Of a stretch of DNA of 64,000 nucleotides, positions 45,201 through 57,200 are shown piece after piece. The translations under genes were made by a program, and so were the position numbers. The stretch's first letter is position 1, and each line of letters opens with the position of its first letter. The notes beneath the pieces are model-generated. The model was not told the DNA's origin and did no database searches. It worked only from the letters and a program-made list of their open reading frames with translations. This DNA comes from Lutraria lutraria (taxonomy: Eukaryota; Mollusca; Bivalvia; Venerida; Mactridae). The DNA lies in contig OZ026835.1 of the NCBI GenBank assembly GCA_964023205.1, positions 43,249,083-43,313,082 on the forward strand, read 5' to 3'.

Positions 45201-46173
45201 TGGGTGTTGTTTTTCCTTGCTGTCCGTTTTCCTCATTTGGTTTATTTTCGTCCTCTTTTATATCTTCAAAATCGTCTTCGTAATTATCACCTTGTTGTTC
45301 AGACGAATTTTCTTCTTTATCACTACGTTCAATGGCAACATTAGTTGGTTTTACCACATCATCATTATGTTGTTCATTTTCATTTTGTGCATGTTCTTCA
45401 CTTTGTTTATCACCAGGTGTTTCCTCAAAGTCGTCCTCGTACTTATCACCTTGTTCTTCGTTGTCCGATTCTTCTGCAACTTTTTGTTCACTGTCTTTTA
45501 AAATAGTTCCATTGTCATCCTCTTTTTCTTCCGCGACATGTGTATTTTGATTGTCAAATGTGTTTTCATTTATCGTTCCATGCTCTTTTTCATTTAAATG
45601 TGTGTCTTTAGCAGTGCTAATTTCAGGCGTGTCTTCTTTTACACTCTCCTTTTGTTTATCGTCACTATCATTTCCAGTACTTCCAACAGATTTCACGTCA
45701 TCCGCTTGTTTAATATTTTCACTAGACCCAGTGTTCTGTTTTTTATCCGGTTGCACGTCAATACAATCTTTAGAATTGGAGTAATTTGTGTTTGAATTTT
45801 GTATTACATCTTTGTTTGGCAGCCCTTCACACGATGGACTGACTGATCTAAGATCCGAGTTTGATTGACGTTGTTCGTTATCGACTAATTTGACCACTTC
45901 TTTAATATCCGAGTTCACGTTTTCATCAGAAGTTCCGCTATCAGCGTGTTTATTTACATTATTTAAATCCTGGGATATAAAATTTGAATCACTGTTTTCT
46001 GCCAACGATACGCTATTTATTTTATGATCGCTATGATTAACAATTTGATTTGATTCTATAGAGCCTTGAAATGAATGTATACTGTCATTTCGTTGCCCGC
46101 TTGTTCCATTATCAGTTGGAAAGTTTTCATGGTCGCAATCTTTGATCGATTGACTAATCTCTTCTGTAGACAT
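33297..46173 (-). CDS. PIDD1/DTHD1-like adaptor: coiled coil, two ZU5-like modules, UPA, tandem death domains
   Basis: Thirteen exons, minus strand: 46173-43626, 43146-42696, 42506-42311, 41992-41852, 41102-40920, 40557-40302, 38545-38413, 37877-37466, 36868-36752, 35960-35906, 35431-35235, 34514-34406, 33553-33297. Phases agree at all junctions; 5055 nt, 1684 residues. Residues 1-735: acidic, disordered, with YEDDFE at 245 and 298 and DPFNDF at 566. Residues 735-1000: helical/coiled coil, Ala/Glu/Arg-rich in exon 2. Residues 1001-1112 and 1113-1258: ZU5-like (VGCIIRAIDGSM; GSFVVVLRPKKDKLQF). Residues 1259-1440: UPA (NKVDRALRNL, REGQELYMKFRG, SLPSYRGFVQV). Residues 1498-1600: death domain 1 (EWKDVAALLNV, MLVTWAKRIP, DLAEEVRQRG). 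Residues 1600-1684: death domain 2 (RWKAFAKDIGV, LESWKDSHGEEATI). PIDD1 shares the ZU5-ZU5-UPA-death core but has N-terminal LRRs, absent here; DTHD1 fits better. A GTGAGT donor at 33307-33302 could allow a longer C-terminus. Confidence 0.88.
34030..34262 (-). repeat. SINE family B copy in intron 12
   Basis: Plus-strand text GGGATGGGGACACTGAAAG, GCAGCCGAGAATCGAACCC is the complement of the family head and body. Lies between exons 12 and 13 of the death-domain gene. Confidence 0.65.
35488..35661. mobile_element. Tigger-like MITE, copy 2
   Basis: Shares CCGAATAAAGGCCACT and CAATAAAG with 46921-47107; ends CACAGATTTGACT. In intron 10 of the death-domain gene. Confidence 0.65.
36074..36224. mobile_element. 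Fold-back element with 30-bp perfect arms
   Basis: TGCCTAGGTACGGTGGCATA leads the left arm; its exact complement closes the right. TTAA occurs next to both ends (36071-36074 and 36224-36227), so it may be another TTAA-targeting MITE. In intron 9. Confidence 0.7.
36329..36712. mobile_element. hAT-like non-autonomous element
   Basis: CAGGGTTGGACGCCG faces GGTGTCCAACCCCAG; CTGAAT lies beside both ends as the core of a degraded 8-bp duplication. Rich in GGTACCG-type palindromes inside. In intron 9. Confidence 0.65.
36970..37316 (-). repeat. SINE family B, near full length, in intron 8
   Basis: Complement of the family: tail GCTACGGTCATTTCAGAGCC at the left, body GATACACACCTCGCCCTTTT, head CTCAACCACCGATC at the right. 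Confidence 0.7.
38771..39921 (+). repeat. 1.15-kb element of 144-147-bp tandem units, copy 1
   Basis: Opens with a hairpin (AGCTCACATGTCACAAAGTG, ACAAAGTGAGCT) and closes with a second (AGGGCCATCTTGGCCCT). Between them a unit containing CTAGGTCACCAGGTCAAATC and ACCAAACCTTGTCAGAATG recurs about seven times. The TGTCA landmark recurs at spacings of 145, 146, 145, 147 and 144 bp. No transposase. The inverted copy is at 56810-57964. Lies in intron 6 of the death-domain gene. Short frames in it are repeat artefacts. Confidence 0.85.
41158..41257. repeat. Imperfect tandem repeat, about 20-bp unit
   Basis: Four to five copies around ACGACTTACTCTATTTTT, in intron 4 of the death-domain gene just upstream of exon 5. 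Confidence 0.7.
42088..42247. mobile_element. Pogo/Tigger-like MITE in intron 3
   Basis: TACAGTAAAAACCGGAC at the left faces GTCCGG, TACAGGGGTTTTACTA at the right, with TA at the borders. About 160 bp, no frame. Confidence 0.75.
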
Positions 46174-46920
46174 TTTTGAAAATTTGTTTTTCGACGGATT
46201 TTTCCAATATTGTATAGATAAATATATATGACAATTACTTTACTAATGTTAAATTCATCACTTTCTACAATTACATTGTACACCTTAATTCATACTTTCT
46301 TTGTACCTATTGTGTTCTGTTACGTAGAAAGTTATTAAGCTTTAATCTTTGAATGACAGACTTAACAATAGTGTATAAAAGAGGCCCACTATTCAAATAT
46401 ATTACCAATCTTTAAATTGAGAAATGTCTGTCTGTGGCGCATATAAATATTAATTTAAGAACTTTATTATAGAAATTTACGGTCGCCGTTTGCCTTTCAT
46501 CGTTCGAATATACGAAATCAATGAAAGTAAATCGGAACGTAATGGCTGTCAAAAGTCTAAAATTTTCTCTCGTGTCTATCTCTGGATATTGAAGTAATGA
46601 ATTTAAATTGTGTAAATAAAAATAGCTTATCTATTTTATGAGAAATATCGTATCGCGCTTTAACTTAAGATTTAAATTTTAATATTGTGCAAATAGCATG
46701 GCTACAACAAGATCTTACAATTAACAAATATTTATTAAAATGTATTACGAATTTGAGTAAAAAAAAAGAATTTAATGGAAAGTTCTGTAATGGGCCATGT
46801 CAGCTATATCAATACCTAGGATAACACAAAAAGGGGAGAAATCCCTTATTTCCATTGTGGTCCTTAAATACGAGTTATTGAGGTTATGTAATTGAATTAA
46901 GAATGTGTTTATCAATACAT

Positions 46921-47107
46921 GCAGTCAAACCTGTGTGAGCGGCCACCTCCGAAGAAAGGCCACTATTCAAATAAAGGCCCTTGTTTTAAAAAATTAAACT
47001 GCCATTGGTTATTTAAAACAAAATGACCTCCGAGTGAAGGTGACCTGTCAATAAAGGTCATGTTTGGTCGTTCTTCAGGGTGGCCATTGTTCACATGTTT
47101 GACTGTA
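46921..47107. mobile_element. Tigger-like MITE, copy 3, best preserved
   Basis: GCAGTCAAACCTGTGTGAGC at the left, CACATGTTTGACTGTA at the right, with internal AATAAAGG repeats. Confidence 0.75.
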
Positions 47108-47821
47108 TATTAAGATTCATAATAAAGTACAATGTGAACCGTCTCAATATATAAATGTCTAATTTGTCAAACTTTCAAAAGTACAAATTATGTAAGATTA
47201 ATTTATGTTTCAATACGAGTACGTCGTGTAGGAATCAAAGTATGGTACGACTTCTTTCTAAAATAGATTCACATGAAAGATAACGACATTTTAAAAGGTT
47301 TTTTTATGAATAATTACACGAAGGTCAATAAGTCACTTTAAAGAAGATCTTTTTAAAATTTCATAGATAAAGCATAAGCTATTGTGAGAGAGGACGATCT
47401 TGTTCAAATAGTAAAATCAAAGATACTTTAAATCTGTCATTCAGTTTAGCAAATCAAAATTTTAATTTTAAGTTTCCTTTTCTAGATTTTTTTATAAAAA
47501 ATGTCCAGTTTGGTACAAAGTTGATTTCTTTGTATTTTATCTCCATTTCACATTCATGAACAACCTTAACAACATAATCTTATGTACAGATTTAATACGT
47601 ATGTTTTCTTCTACATTTAGACGTTATCTGGGCTTTATTCGACGTCACCATAGCTAAAATTTAGTTGATTAAAATTTTAATAATCATTCGAACTTCCATG
47701 CATACCAAAAATTCCCTACAGCAATCTAAATTCTGAAATTAAAATGTCTGATAATCCGGGAAACTTAAAGATAGATAAAATAACCTTTCTTAACAAGGCA
47801 ACTTGAAGAATACAAACAGGA

Positions 47822-47935
47822 AAAAGGGCAATAAGAGTAGGAATACAAATGCCCGGATCTCCTGTATCTTTACTCCCTTCTCAGGAGCAGTCCTGAAATT
47901 ACCATAGCTGTACATAGCTGTGGTTAAAACATCTA
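47822..47935 (+). repeat. SINE family B tail fragment
   Basis: Matches the tail of 49095-49441: CCCGGATCTCCTGTATC and CCTGAAATTACCATAGCTG. Confidence 0.6.
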
Positions 47936-48380
47936 AAGAAATGTATAACTTGTGAATATTTTGAAATGTACGTTTTTTATCAATTATTTAAGAATAGACC
48001 CACCAGGGGACATCATTCTGCGTAAGGGCCTCTGGTGTCAAGATATTTTACAATCCACATTTGTATAGGATTATATGATTAATTTTTTTATCAACACTAA
48101 ATATTCAGACAAAAACTCGGGACTATGAAATCCCCTCGTATTAAAGCGAATCAATTTATCAATAAATCAATCGATTTCAAATTACAGACTAATCCGGACA
48201 GTATGGTCTTTATCAATGACACAATCGTATTTATATATATATACAAAATCAAGAAAAAATATATCTTATTCAGGTTTGTATGTAAGGAAAGAAGTGAGAA
48301 GAACACATAATTATGTGGTCAACCAAACTATTAGTAAGCGTCAAATGGAAATAATTTGTTTGTTTGTTTATTTGTTTATA

Positions 48381-48607
48381 TCGAGTTTTACGCCCCTTTT
48401 CAACAGTCTGAGTCATATGAGGCGAACAGTTAATCTAACCATCGTTCTTATGAAGAACCAATACTAGACTTCCATCCTCCGTAAGTAACTGCCTACTTTC
48501 TCACATAGAGAGACATGGTCAGTAGCTGGGCTCGAACCTACGGTCCTCAATCAGTGAGAGAATCATTGGTTTGAAGGCAGAGACCTTAACCACTCGACCA
48601 CGGAGGC
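48381..48607 (-). repeat. SINE family A, full length
   Basis: On the minus strand: tRNA-like head CCGTGGTCGAGTGGTTAAGG with B box GGTTCGAGCCC, then ACTGACCATGTCTCTCTATG and the tail GGGGCGTAAAACTCGATA. The best-preserved member in the window. Confidence 0.8.
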
Positions 48608-49094
48608 AGATCTAAATGGAAATGAAGAATTTATTACTTTTTTTGTCAGGTAAATCGTCATGAAGTTGGCAATAAATGTATACATTATAGTTTCCTAATT
48701 CATATTTTTAACATCAAAACACTGCACAAAGTAACCGTATATTCTACATAAGAATTGACACTTGAGTCCGAATATTAAATGTATTGCACATATACAGCAA
48801 CAGTTTAAAACCATCCTCACATTGTCAGCACTTTGCACAATAGCTATTAATGAATAATTGAAGCATTTAAAACAAATGACAGAGTTTGAAGTTTTAACCG
48901 TAAGACAGTTATAGTCGGCGACGTAAACCATTGCATACCGACTCCGCGAAATATCTTTAGAACAAAAACGTTATCTTTCATTTTTACGACGAATATAATT
49001 ATCCCATACAAAAAATTAGAGGAGAGAATTGCATGTCACATATTATATCAGATCTAAGCAATCTGAAAATCAGTAAACTGATTGTTTAAAAAGC

Positions 49095-49441
49095 TCTATA
49101 AGAAAGCTCAAAAGCTCGTTTTCGACTGGGTGAAACAGACGTGTAGTAGTAACGACCTCGACCACCTAACGGAAGGTCGTGTGTTCGAAGCTCGGCTCTG
49201 TATTCAAATCTTTCTTTTTTCAGTGACTTCATCCCCAATACAGAGCTTAATACGAATGTACTAAACTTAGAAAAATCACAGGAAACGAGTGAGGCGAGTG
49301 CCGGTACTTCACACCGGACACGATAAAGAACCGGAAATAAGAGAGAAGGCTATAATTATATACCCGGTACACTCATGTATCTTCTGGGTCGGCTCTGAAA
49401 TGACCATAGCCGTCGAATTGGTTGTTCAACAACATATAAAC
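49095..49441 (+). repeat. SINE family B, near full length
   Basis: Head with GTGTGTTCGAAGCTCGGC as B box, body GAGTGAGGCGAGTGCCGGTA, tail GGCTCTGAAATGACCATAGC. Confidence 0.7.
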
Positions 49442-49941
49442 AGATAAACCAAGTGCATTTCGAGCGTGCATAAACAAATAATACGCCTTCAAGGCTGTGA
49501 GTTTGCCTCTTTCCTAAATTAAATATTATTTTGTTGAACGGGAAATTATTGGTTTTCTGAAGAAGAAAAATGAAGGTGCGTCTAATATAATTATAGCGAT
49601 TAAATGCTGCACAAAACGTGTATGGCTATATTCATATAATACGCGTCAGATAAAGATTATAAGAATTATGTTCGCTGATAAGATTAAATTTGTATATCAT
49701 TCTTATTGATACTTATAGTGAGTGTATATGTATATAATAAGCAACTAAAATATAAACCAATATTTAAAGAATATATTTATAGCTGTGAATACGTGCATTA
49801 TATAGAAATTCAATATTCAATGCACAACTGTAGTTATGATGAGGTAAAAGATATATTAGATTTGAAAGTATAATAGTTCCTTAAGAACGGGGTAAAATAT
49901 TAGTTCACTAACTGATCTGAGTGGTTAGGCCAAGGAAAGTA

Positions 49942-50060
49942 CCTGATTTCGGCTTACATCCCCTAAAAATAAAGGATCAGAATGATTTCGGCTTACATCC
50001 CTTAAGAATAAATGGTCAGAATGATTTCGGCTTACATCCCTTAAAAATAAAGGGTCAGAA
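49942..50060. repeat. Three tandem 39-bp units
   Basis: GATTTCGGCTTACATCCC followed by an A-rich TAAAAATAAA stretch and GGTCAGAAT, three times in a row with few differences. Not coding. Confidence 0.85.
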
Positions 50061-50233
50061 CATTTTATCAAATATTTCAGCTTAGAGTTATAGTTCATAC
50101 AAAAATATTGATAAGAAAATTAAAAAGTTGGCAGAGAAAAATATCATGACAAGTCCTTTCAGTTTTAATTTCAAACAGTGCAATGAAAATTTTGTCTGAA
50201 AACTGAATGCCTGGAATCCTCATAGGTAACGTC

Positions 50234-50412
50234 CAATGCAACCTCTCCAAAGCAACACCCTTTGGGAGTAGGAAAATTGTGTTGTTGTTGAGAGGTTGTT
50301 GTTGTAGAGAGGTTAAAATAATAGTTAAATCATGCAGTGGGAAAACTCATGCTGTTGTTGCAGGAAGGTTGTTGCTCAAGAGAGGGCTGCTCTGGAGAGA
50401 TTGTACTGTGTA
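50234..50412. mobile_element. Tc1/mariner-like MITE, copy 2
   Basis: ATGCAACCTCTCCAAAGCAAC at the left and GAGAGATTGTACTGTGTA at the right parallel 5399-5583, in inverse orientation. Confidence 0.65.
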
Positions 50413-50559
50413 TGCAAGTTTTACTGACTCATTTTGGGGACAACCTATTGCATAGGACATAAATTACAGTAATGATATAGTATCCTTGATGATACGTAAT
50501 TATATTTTATTCATTGATATTCAGTGTTTGTTGTGGAGATGACATAATATTTTAATAAA

Positions 50560-51480
50560 CGTCAGGGGCGTAGCTTGCCCTATAATAATGTGTGGGCACC
50601 TATCTATAAGGGGGTCCGGGGCATCTTTTCACCGTAGATTGCTTATATTATTCAAATTCAGAAATTTGATATTTTTTCTGTTTGTATAGCCTATTTAAAG
50701 ATAACTCTATATAAATATGAAATTATTATTATCCTAAGAAGATCGAAGAATCTAATAAATATTGAAGAAATTATTTTCAGATTACGGAGATTTTTGCACC
50801 AAATTACCATACCACTACGTTCAAATTATCTCCCTTATCAAAAACCTAAAACTGTGATTCTGACTTTATTTTCCTGTTTTTCTACCTCAAATCATTAACT
50901 TAACATCCTCACTAATATCCCTATCTAAAAGCCAAATATTTATTCAGCTGAATCTAATCATAAAAACGATATTATGTAAAGATGTGTCTGGGGACCGTGG
51001 GAAAATTTATTTTTGATTCAAAAGTCAGTTCGAGTTGCTTCCCTTATGTGTTAATAAAGGTAATACAAGGAATGTTTGTCCACGATTCCTACATACTATA
51101 TTGGGTAATTTTTTATTTAATTTGATGTTTTAAGAATATTATTTAATTAAGTAGAACTATATAATTATAAGGCTGTAGAATGATTTATTTTAGTGAGAAA
51201 CTGCGTCTAATGTACTTGAATATTCCAAACATATAAATGTCAATAAGGTATCAAATTTAAATTTCTAGATAAGCATGACTACTTATGGTTTGTGTTTATT
51301 AGGTCTACAATAAAACATGTTTTTTTTAACTATGTCTGTTACTGTCAATGGTGTAACTTACCCTATAATTCATATAATGCATTCTGCAGCATTTTCCGGT
51401 GTGCTATCGCTCAAAATATTTCAATACATCAAGAAGTTCTTACAGATCTGTACGTTGTTTAAACTCTGGGTACCTTGAAA
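50560..51480. repeat. Dispersed repeat family D, copy 2 (inverted)
   Basis: Reverse complement of 3715-4860: starts CAGGGGCGTAGCTTGCCC, ends GCAGCATTTTCCGGTGTGC and a short A-rich flank. Confidence 0.75.
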
Positions 51481-52074
51481 AGATTTGGTCTTATTATTCC
51501 ACATAAAGGGACCTTTTCTTGGTTAACTAGATTTTTCTGTTTTGTCTAGCACCAACACCTCTTTATAAGAACATTTTGATACTTCTAAACTTGTTGCCAT
51601 TGACCATTCCAAATGCACCCATATTGCTTAACTTCGAATTGACCTTACAATATCTAAATTGCTAATTTCTCCATTAAATTGATTACTAGTATACATTTTC
51701 CTCTTGCTTCAAAAGTTACTCCCACATACATTGAACTCATTTAGATTCAAAGTGTATTGTCAAGCCTGCAACCACGGGCATGTGGATTTATTGAATGCAA
51801 AAATGGACACCCAGGACTGGTATCAATCAAAATATTTGGTTTAAAACACACATATTGTCAATGGCATTCATTGTTATATCTTCTAATTAAACTTCCAACT
51901 GTCAACCAACAGTTATACAGTCTGCAGATTTAGCAAACTTGAAATGAGTAAATAACAGTTTATTAGAGAATTGTACAATAACAGATGATCATTTCTTTTT
52001 GTCAAGGATTTTTAAACAGCTTCTAAATTCATGATAAAAGACAGTTCTTTGTTGGAACTGAAGACAACTACACC

Positions 52075-54235
52075 ATTCTATTATAGACAGAATTTATTCA
52101 TATTTTCAAAATAAACATAAATATAAAAATGAAGAAACATAAAGAATTAGTATGATAATGATACATGTATAATGAAGTATAACATTTTAAAAATGTACTG
52201 GAAACAGCACTTAGTCCATACAATATTTTGGCATCCAATAAACATTGTAGCAATATACAATATACCAATCCTCATTTTCAAACTAGCCAGTAGAGTCCGT
52301 AAAATCATATTTAATACAGTTGAACACGTACAATCATTTGTCAATAAAATTTATGCAAAATGTAACTGAACCAAATTATTGAGCAATGTTACAAGATTTA
52401 AATGATATATGTATAAAAAATTGTGCCTCCAAAGTACAATGTCCACGAAACAGCAATAAAGGGAAATAATTCTGATTAAATCACATAAAACAGAACTAAC
52501 AAAGGGAAGCAACTCCAAGAGCAAACAGCTAGATTACTAATTTACGTCTAACTAATCAGTACAAACTTATCTTTCACAAGAAACAACTATTCCACATGTG
52601 GAGGAAAATCAAAATTGTTATAAAATGTTCATAGATTGGTAAGACCTGTCGTGACCGAGACAAGAACCTTTACAGCCTCATTACAAGTCTAGTCCACTAA
52701 CCACTGGACCACAGCCACCAAAACAATACAATGGGGACAACAGGGGAACTCTAAAGTAAACCCATTTAAAATAAACAGAATAAAGGTAGACAACTCAAGT
52801 GGTTATTCTATTATCAGCAATCATAGAAGACAATGGCAGTGGAAACCTACTGGTAATAAAACAACACTGAAGGGACACTACTGTTAAAATTAAATGTTAA
52901 ATTTGTTCCCAACAAAAACACCAAATTTAATTAAACCATTTCAAACAAAAGTGTTATTTATTCTATATCTTGATTTATTCTATCCTAATAACTAATTGTA
53001 CCCATCCTATACAAAGATGTATTAATACATGTATATATAATACAGTAAACTCTCATTGGCTGAAACCCACTGAGAATGGACAAATTAGTTCCAGATTTCT
53101 AGACGTACATAGTAGATTATTTTATTCCATCAAGAAGAGTTGTTTCCCTTGTATTCTTTATACTGTATGTGTTCATCTTGTTTGTATTGATATAACTATA
53201 ATTACATGTACATAATACACTTTATAATCTTATATATTTAGTCAAACTATATAGCAAATATACCCGTTATTAAACAAGAACAATTGGGACAAGAGAATAC
53301 AATATTTTTACCATATTTATAGATTCGGTAATTGTTTGACTTAATACAAAGTAATTCTCTGGTACATGTATTTATCAAATACCAAAAAAAGATTTGAACA
53401 TGTATAGAAGGGATACCTGGTATGTTTAGACTGACTAACTAACTAATCAACATACACACAAAGTAACATACAAACACACAACTGCCATAGTGGCCACTAT
53501 GTCGAGCTAACTGCAAGCGTGCCTGACAAAAATAGCCTATTATTGTATTATTTTTCTACTCCTAAATTCTGTAGCATATCCCTTCCTGAGGCATCTATGT
53601 ACAGGAATTAAAACAATTACTTGATTCTTCATTACTAAGTTAAAAAAATAATTCAAACATGAATTATTATGAATAATAAATACAAATATATGTGCAAATG
53701 TATATTTCTTGCTTTTTTTCCAATAAAATACTCAGACTATATCTGTTTAGGAATATTTATTCCATCTTTTAAAATGAATCACACATTAACATGCCAACAG
53801 CTGCAATAAATATTACAGTTTTTTACAGCACAACATTACAAGTGTATAATGTATATTCCTGAATAAATTGAAGCATTTTTTTGTCTTCTTCACCATAGAA
53901 GCTTGAAAATAGAAGAACACGGTTGAATAAAATTGTACATGTAAGCTACCAACACATAAGACTAACTGTAACGTGAGGTTTCCTCAAAGCAACAGCATAA
54001 AAAACTTACACAGCATTTTTCCAAAACAACAATGTTTTTTGAAAGCTATGAATTTAGATTTTACTTGGAAAATGTATAACTTATTCAGTCCAGCTAAACA
54101 ATATTAAGCTAATATTACTTCTGTTAATAAATATATTTGTTGGTAACACTGTACTTGTGGAAATGGGAATGTTAATAGAGCGTAGCTAACATAAATTGTA
54201 GAAATAGAACTATTGGTTGAGTGGAGCTTACATTT
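52075..54235 (-). other. Predicted long 3'UTR of the FLYWCH gene
   Basis: No splice donor is needed after the stop at 54238-54236, and an AATAAA occurs on the minus strand at 52098-52093. The block is AT-rich. It carries a tRNA-like SINE head near 52640-52720 (complement: TGGTCCAGTGGTTAGTGGAC) and a repeat end at 53425-53520. That the whole block is transcribed is inference. Confidence 0.45.
53425..53520. repeat. Terminal fragment of the 162-bp-unit element
   Basis: ACTGACTAACTAACTAATC and CACAACTGCCATAGTGGCCA, TATGTCGAGCTAAC match the right end of 54746-55486. Confidence 0.65.
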
Positions 54236-57200
54236 TCACAACATTGAGGAGTGACTATGTATTTGTGATATAATAAGTTCTTGATCCCGTTGTATAACTC
54301 TTCCTTTACATCCAGGACGGCCACATTTCCAGTAGATAGTTCCACCATTACCTTGTTTGTCTCTGATATAAGAATAACCATTTAAAACAAGGTTGAAAAT
54401 ATTGGACTTCTTCTTGGATTGCTTGTAACATGTTACAGCTGAAATATTAAATGGAGATACATGTTATCAAGGCAAAAAGTAAAGTTAAGGTTTAAAAGAG
54501 TGCAAGGTCAGAAAATATGCATGTCGAAATTCATTTTTCAAAGCATCAAGGGGCATAACTCAGAAGTGCCTTGGCCGAGATCAAATGGCCATAAAGATTT
54601 CCATGAAGTTTGGTGAGGATTCAAATGAAACTGATTGAATTAGAGAGCGGACACCGTTGTGGACACCACGGTGAGTGTTCCCTTATACAACCCGTTTTTC
54701 AAACGGGTATATAAAAATACTTAACTAAGGCTTTCTTTAAACTAGAAGCCCAAGGGCAACATGTCAAGCCCCTGTTTAGCCAGCTTGTGATCTTGACTTT
54801 TGAACTACAAGTATGGGTGATATTCATGACACATCATTTCATTGAAGTAAACTTTTATACCAATTTATTTCAAAATCCTTGAATGCAAACAGAAGTTACA
54901 GCCAAGACAAGGAAAATATATTTGACCAAATGCGTAATCTTGACCTTTGACCTATGAAAATCTGGGTGTTGCCCAAGACACATGGTCTCATTGTATTATG
55001 GCAAGTCATTTTCAAATAATTCAATGCATAAGGGAGACACAGCCCTGACAAGGTGTATAATGATTATTTTTTATGTTTGACCTCTAAGTGTGACCTTGAC
55101 CTTTGAGCTGGAGACCTGGATCTTATGCACTGCACACCGTCTCATGGTGTTTAACAATTATGCCAAGTTATCTTAAAAAGTTTCTATGCATAAGGGAGAT
55201 ACAGCCCGGACAAGGTCTATAATGCTCATTTTTGACGTTTAACCTCTAAGTGTGACCTTGACCTTTGAGCTAGAGACCTGGATTTTGCGCACTGCACACC
55301 GTCTCATGGTGTTTAACAATTATGCCAAGTTGTTTTAAAAAGTGTCAATGCATAAGGGGGATACAGCCCGGACAAGGATCCGGACAGACACACTAACTCA
55401 CTCACTCACTCACTCACTAACTAACTAACGTACAGACACGCAACCGCCATTGTGGCGACTATGTCGAGCTCACCGCAGTGACAATGATGAATCATTTCAT
55501 TAAAACATCCTCAGACAAAAATTTTTAAGTTATAATATTATATTGGTGAAAAAATGCTAAGCTTGAAATTCTAAATTATCAAATAGAATGATTTTCAATA
55601 AACCAGCAATTTGGAGTCTTAGAAATTATATTAAATAGCTCAATTTAGAAACAAAAAGAATAAAACATAAACCTACGTGAAGGATTTTGCGCCTTTTCAC
55701 GTTTGATGACAGAGGAGCCTATCTCTTGTGGAGTAAATTTGAAGACTTCAACACATTTTTCTCCATCTTTATAAAAAGGTTCAACAAATGGCAAGTCTAT
55801 TTCTTCATCAGTATCATTTACATCACTAGTCTCATTTTGGTCACTAGTTTGTGAACATTGTGAAGTGCCTCTCACAACCTCACTTATGCCATTTTGTTCA
55901 GTTGAAGTTTGCACCTCTGTTTCACTAAGAGTGTTTGTAGATGAGCTTAGCGGACTGTGATCAACATCCCCTTCCTCCTGAACAGCACAATCATTTTCAA
56001 TAACAATGTCTGACTTACCACCATAGTCTGCATCATCAATAGGTTCAGATTTTATAATAATTTCTTTTTCATTATTCTTTTCAATACTAGTATCAGAATT
56101 TATACATTGAGGATAATAACTATTATGGATAGGTTTCTTCTCCAGCATTGGAGTCAGTATAGGAAACAATTCAGCTATCCTCTTCGGAGAAGAACAGCCA
56201 ACAGATTCGGTACCTGTTAAACATGAAGAGCCTCTTTTCCTTCTTAGTGGCTGTGACCTACAACCCTTTAACTTTTCTTTCTCCTTCCCTTCTTTAAGAA
56301 TGTTTTTAACTAGCTTAGAAACTTCATCATCGATGGATTTATCTTCAGATTCTCTTCGTCTGTTATATTGTTCAATCTGATGTTTTTTCATGTGCATAAA
56401 TGTCTCCGGCTGTGAAGAATACAGATCATCTCGAGATTTATTTCCATCCTCAGACTTCAGAGAACAGCTATCATTTGTGCTCTCATCATCCATCTGTGGC
56501 GACTCATTACCACCTTCAACATAAAAGTTCAAATAAATATCAGGGTTCGACAATAACATAGGACCGAAAGACATTGTCTAGTAGAACATGGGTCTGGTCT
56601 AGTAAAGTCCATTTGTAACTCCATGTCTCTTTACATGAGAAAGTAGGCAGTTGCTTACGGAGGATGGGAGTCGAGTACTGGTTCTTCCCAGGAATGATGC
56701 TTAGGTGAACAGTCTGCCTCCTATGACTCTGACTGTTGAAAAGGGGGGTAAAACTCGATATGATAAAAATATAAACGAAACCATTATGATTTGTAACTGA
56801 TCTAGTTAAACAAGAGGGCCAAGATGGCCCTATATCGCTCACATGACAATCACTGTTCACTCATTAAAACATTGTTTTGAACCGGTGACCTAGTTTTTGA
56901 CCCCAGACGACCTATGTTCGAATTTGTCTTACATATCATTAAGACAAACAGTCTGACTAGGTTTGGTGAAGATATGATCAAAATTTGACATCTACAGTGT
57001 TAATAAGGTTTTCCTAAGATTTGACCTTGTGACCTGGTTTTTGACCCTAGGTGACCCATATTTGAACTTGTCCTTAATATCATCAAGACAAACAATCTGA
57101 CAAGGTTTGGTCAATATCCAATCAAAACCATGACATTTAGAGCTTTTACAAGATTATTACCTAAGATTTGACCTTGTGACCCAGTTTTTGAACCCGGCTG

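Larger units (their letters stand above)
46174..52074. other. Intergenic stretch between the death-domain and FLYWCH genes
   Basis: No exon supported in 5.9 kb. It is filled by short mobile elements listed separately (46921-47107, 47822-47935, 48381-48607, 49095-49441, 49942-50060, 50234-50412, 50560-51480). The promoter of the death-domain gene should lie in the first kilobase; I see no clear TATA box. Confidence 0.65.

Noticed and set aside
49942..50060. CRISPR-like array
   Set aside because: Contiguous repeats without spacers, in an animal genome.
54172..54381. 69-codon frame starting MVILISE
   Set aside because: Wrong frame: phase from the upstream exon forces the other frame, which reads a clean FLYWCH domain.
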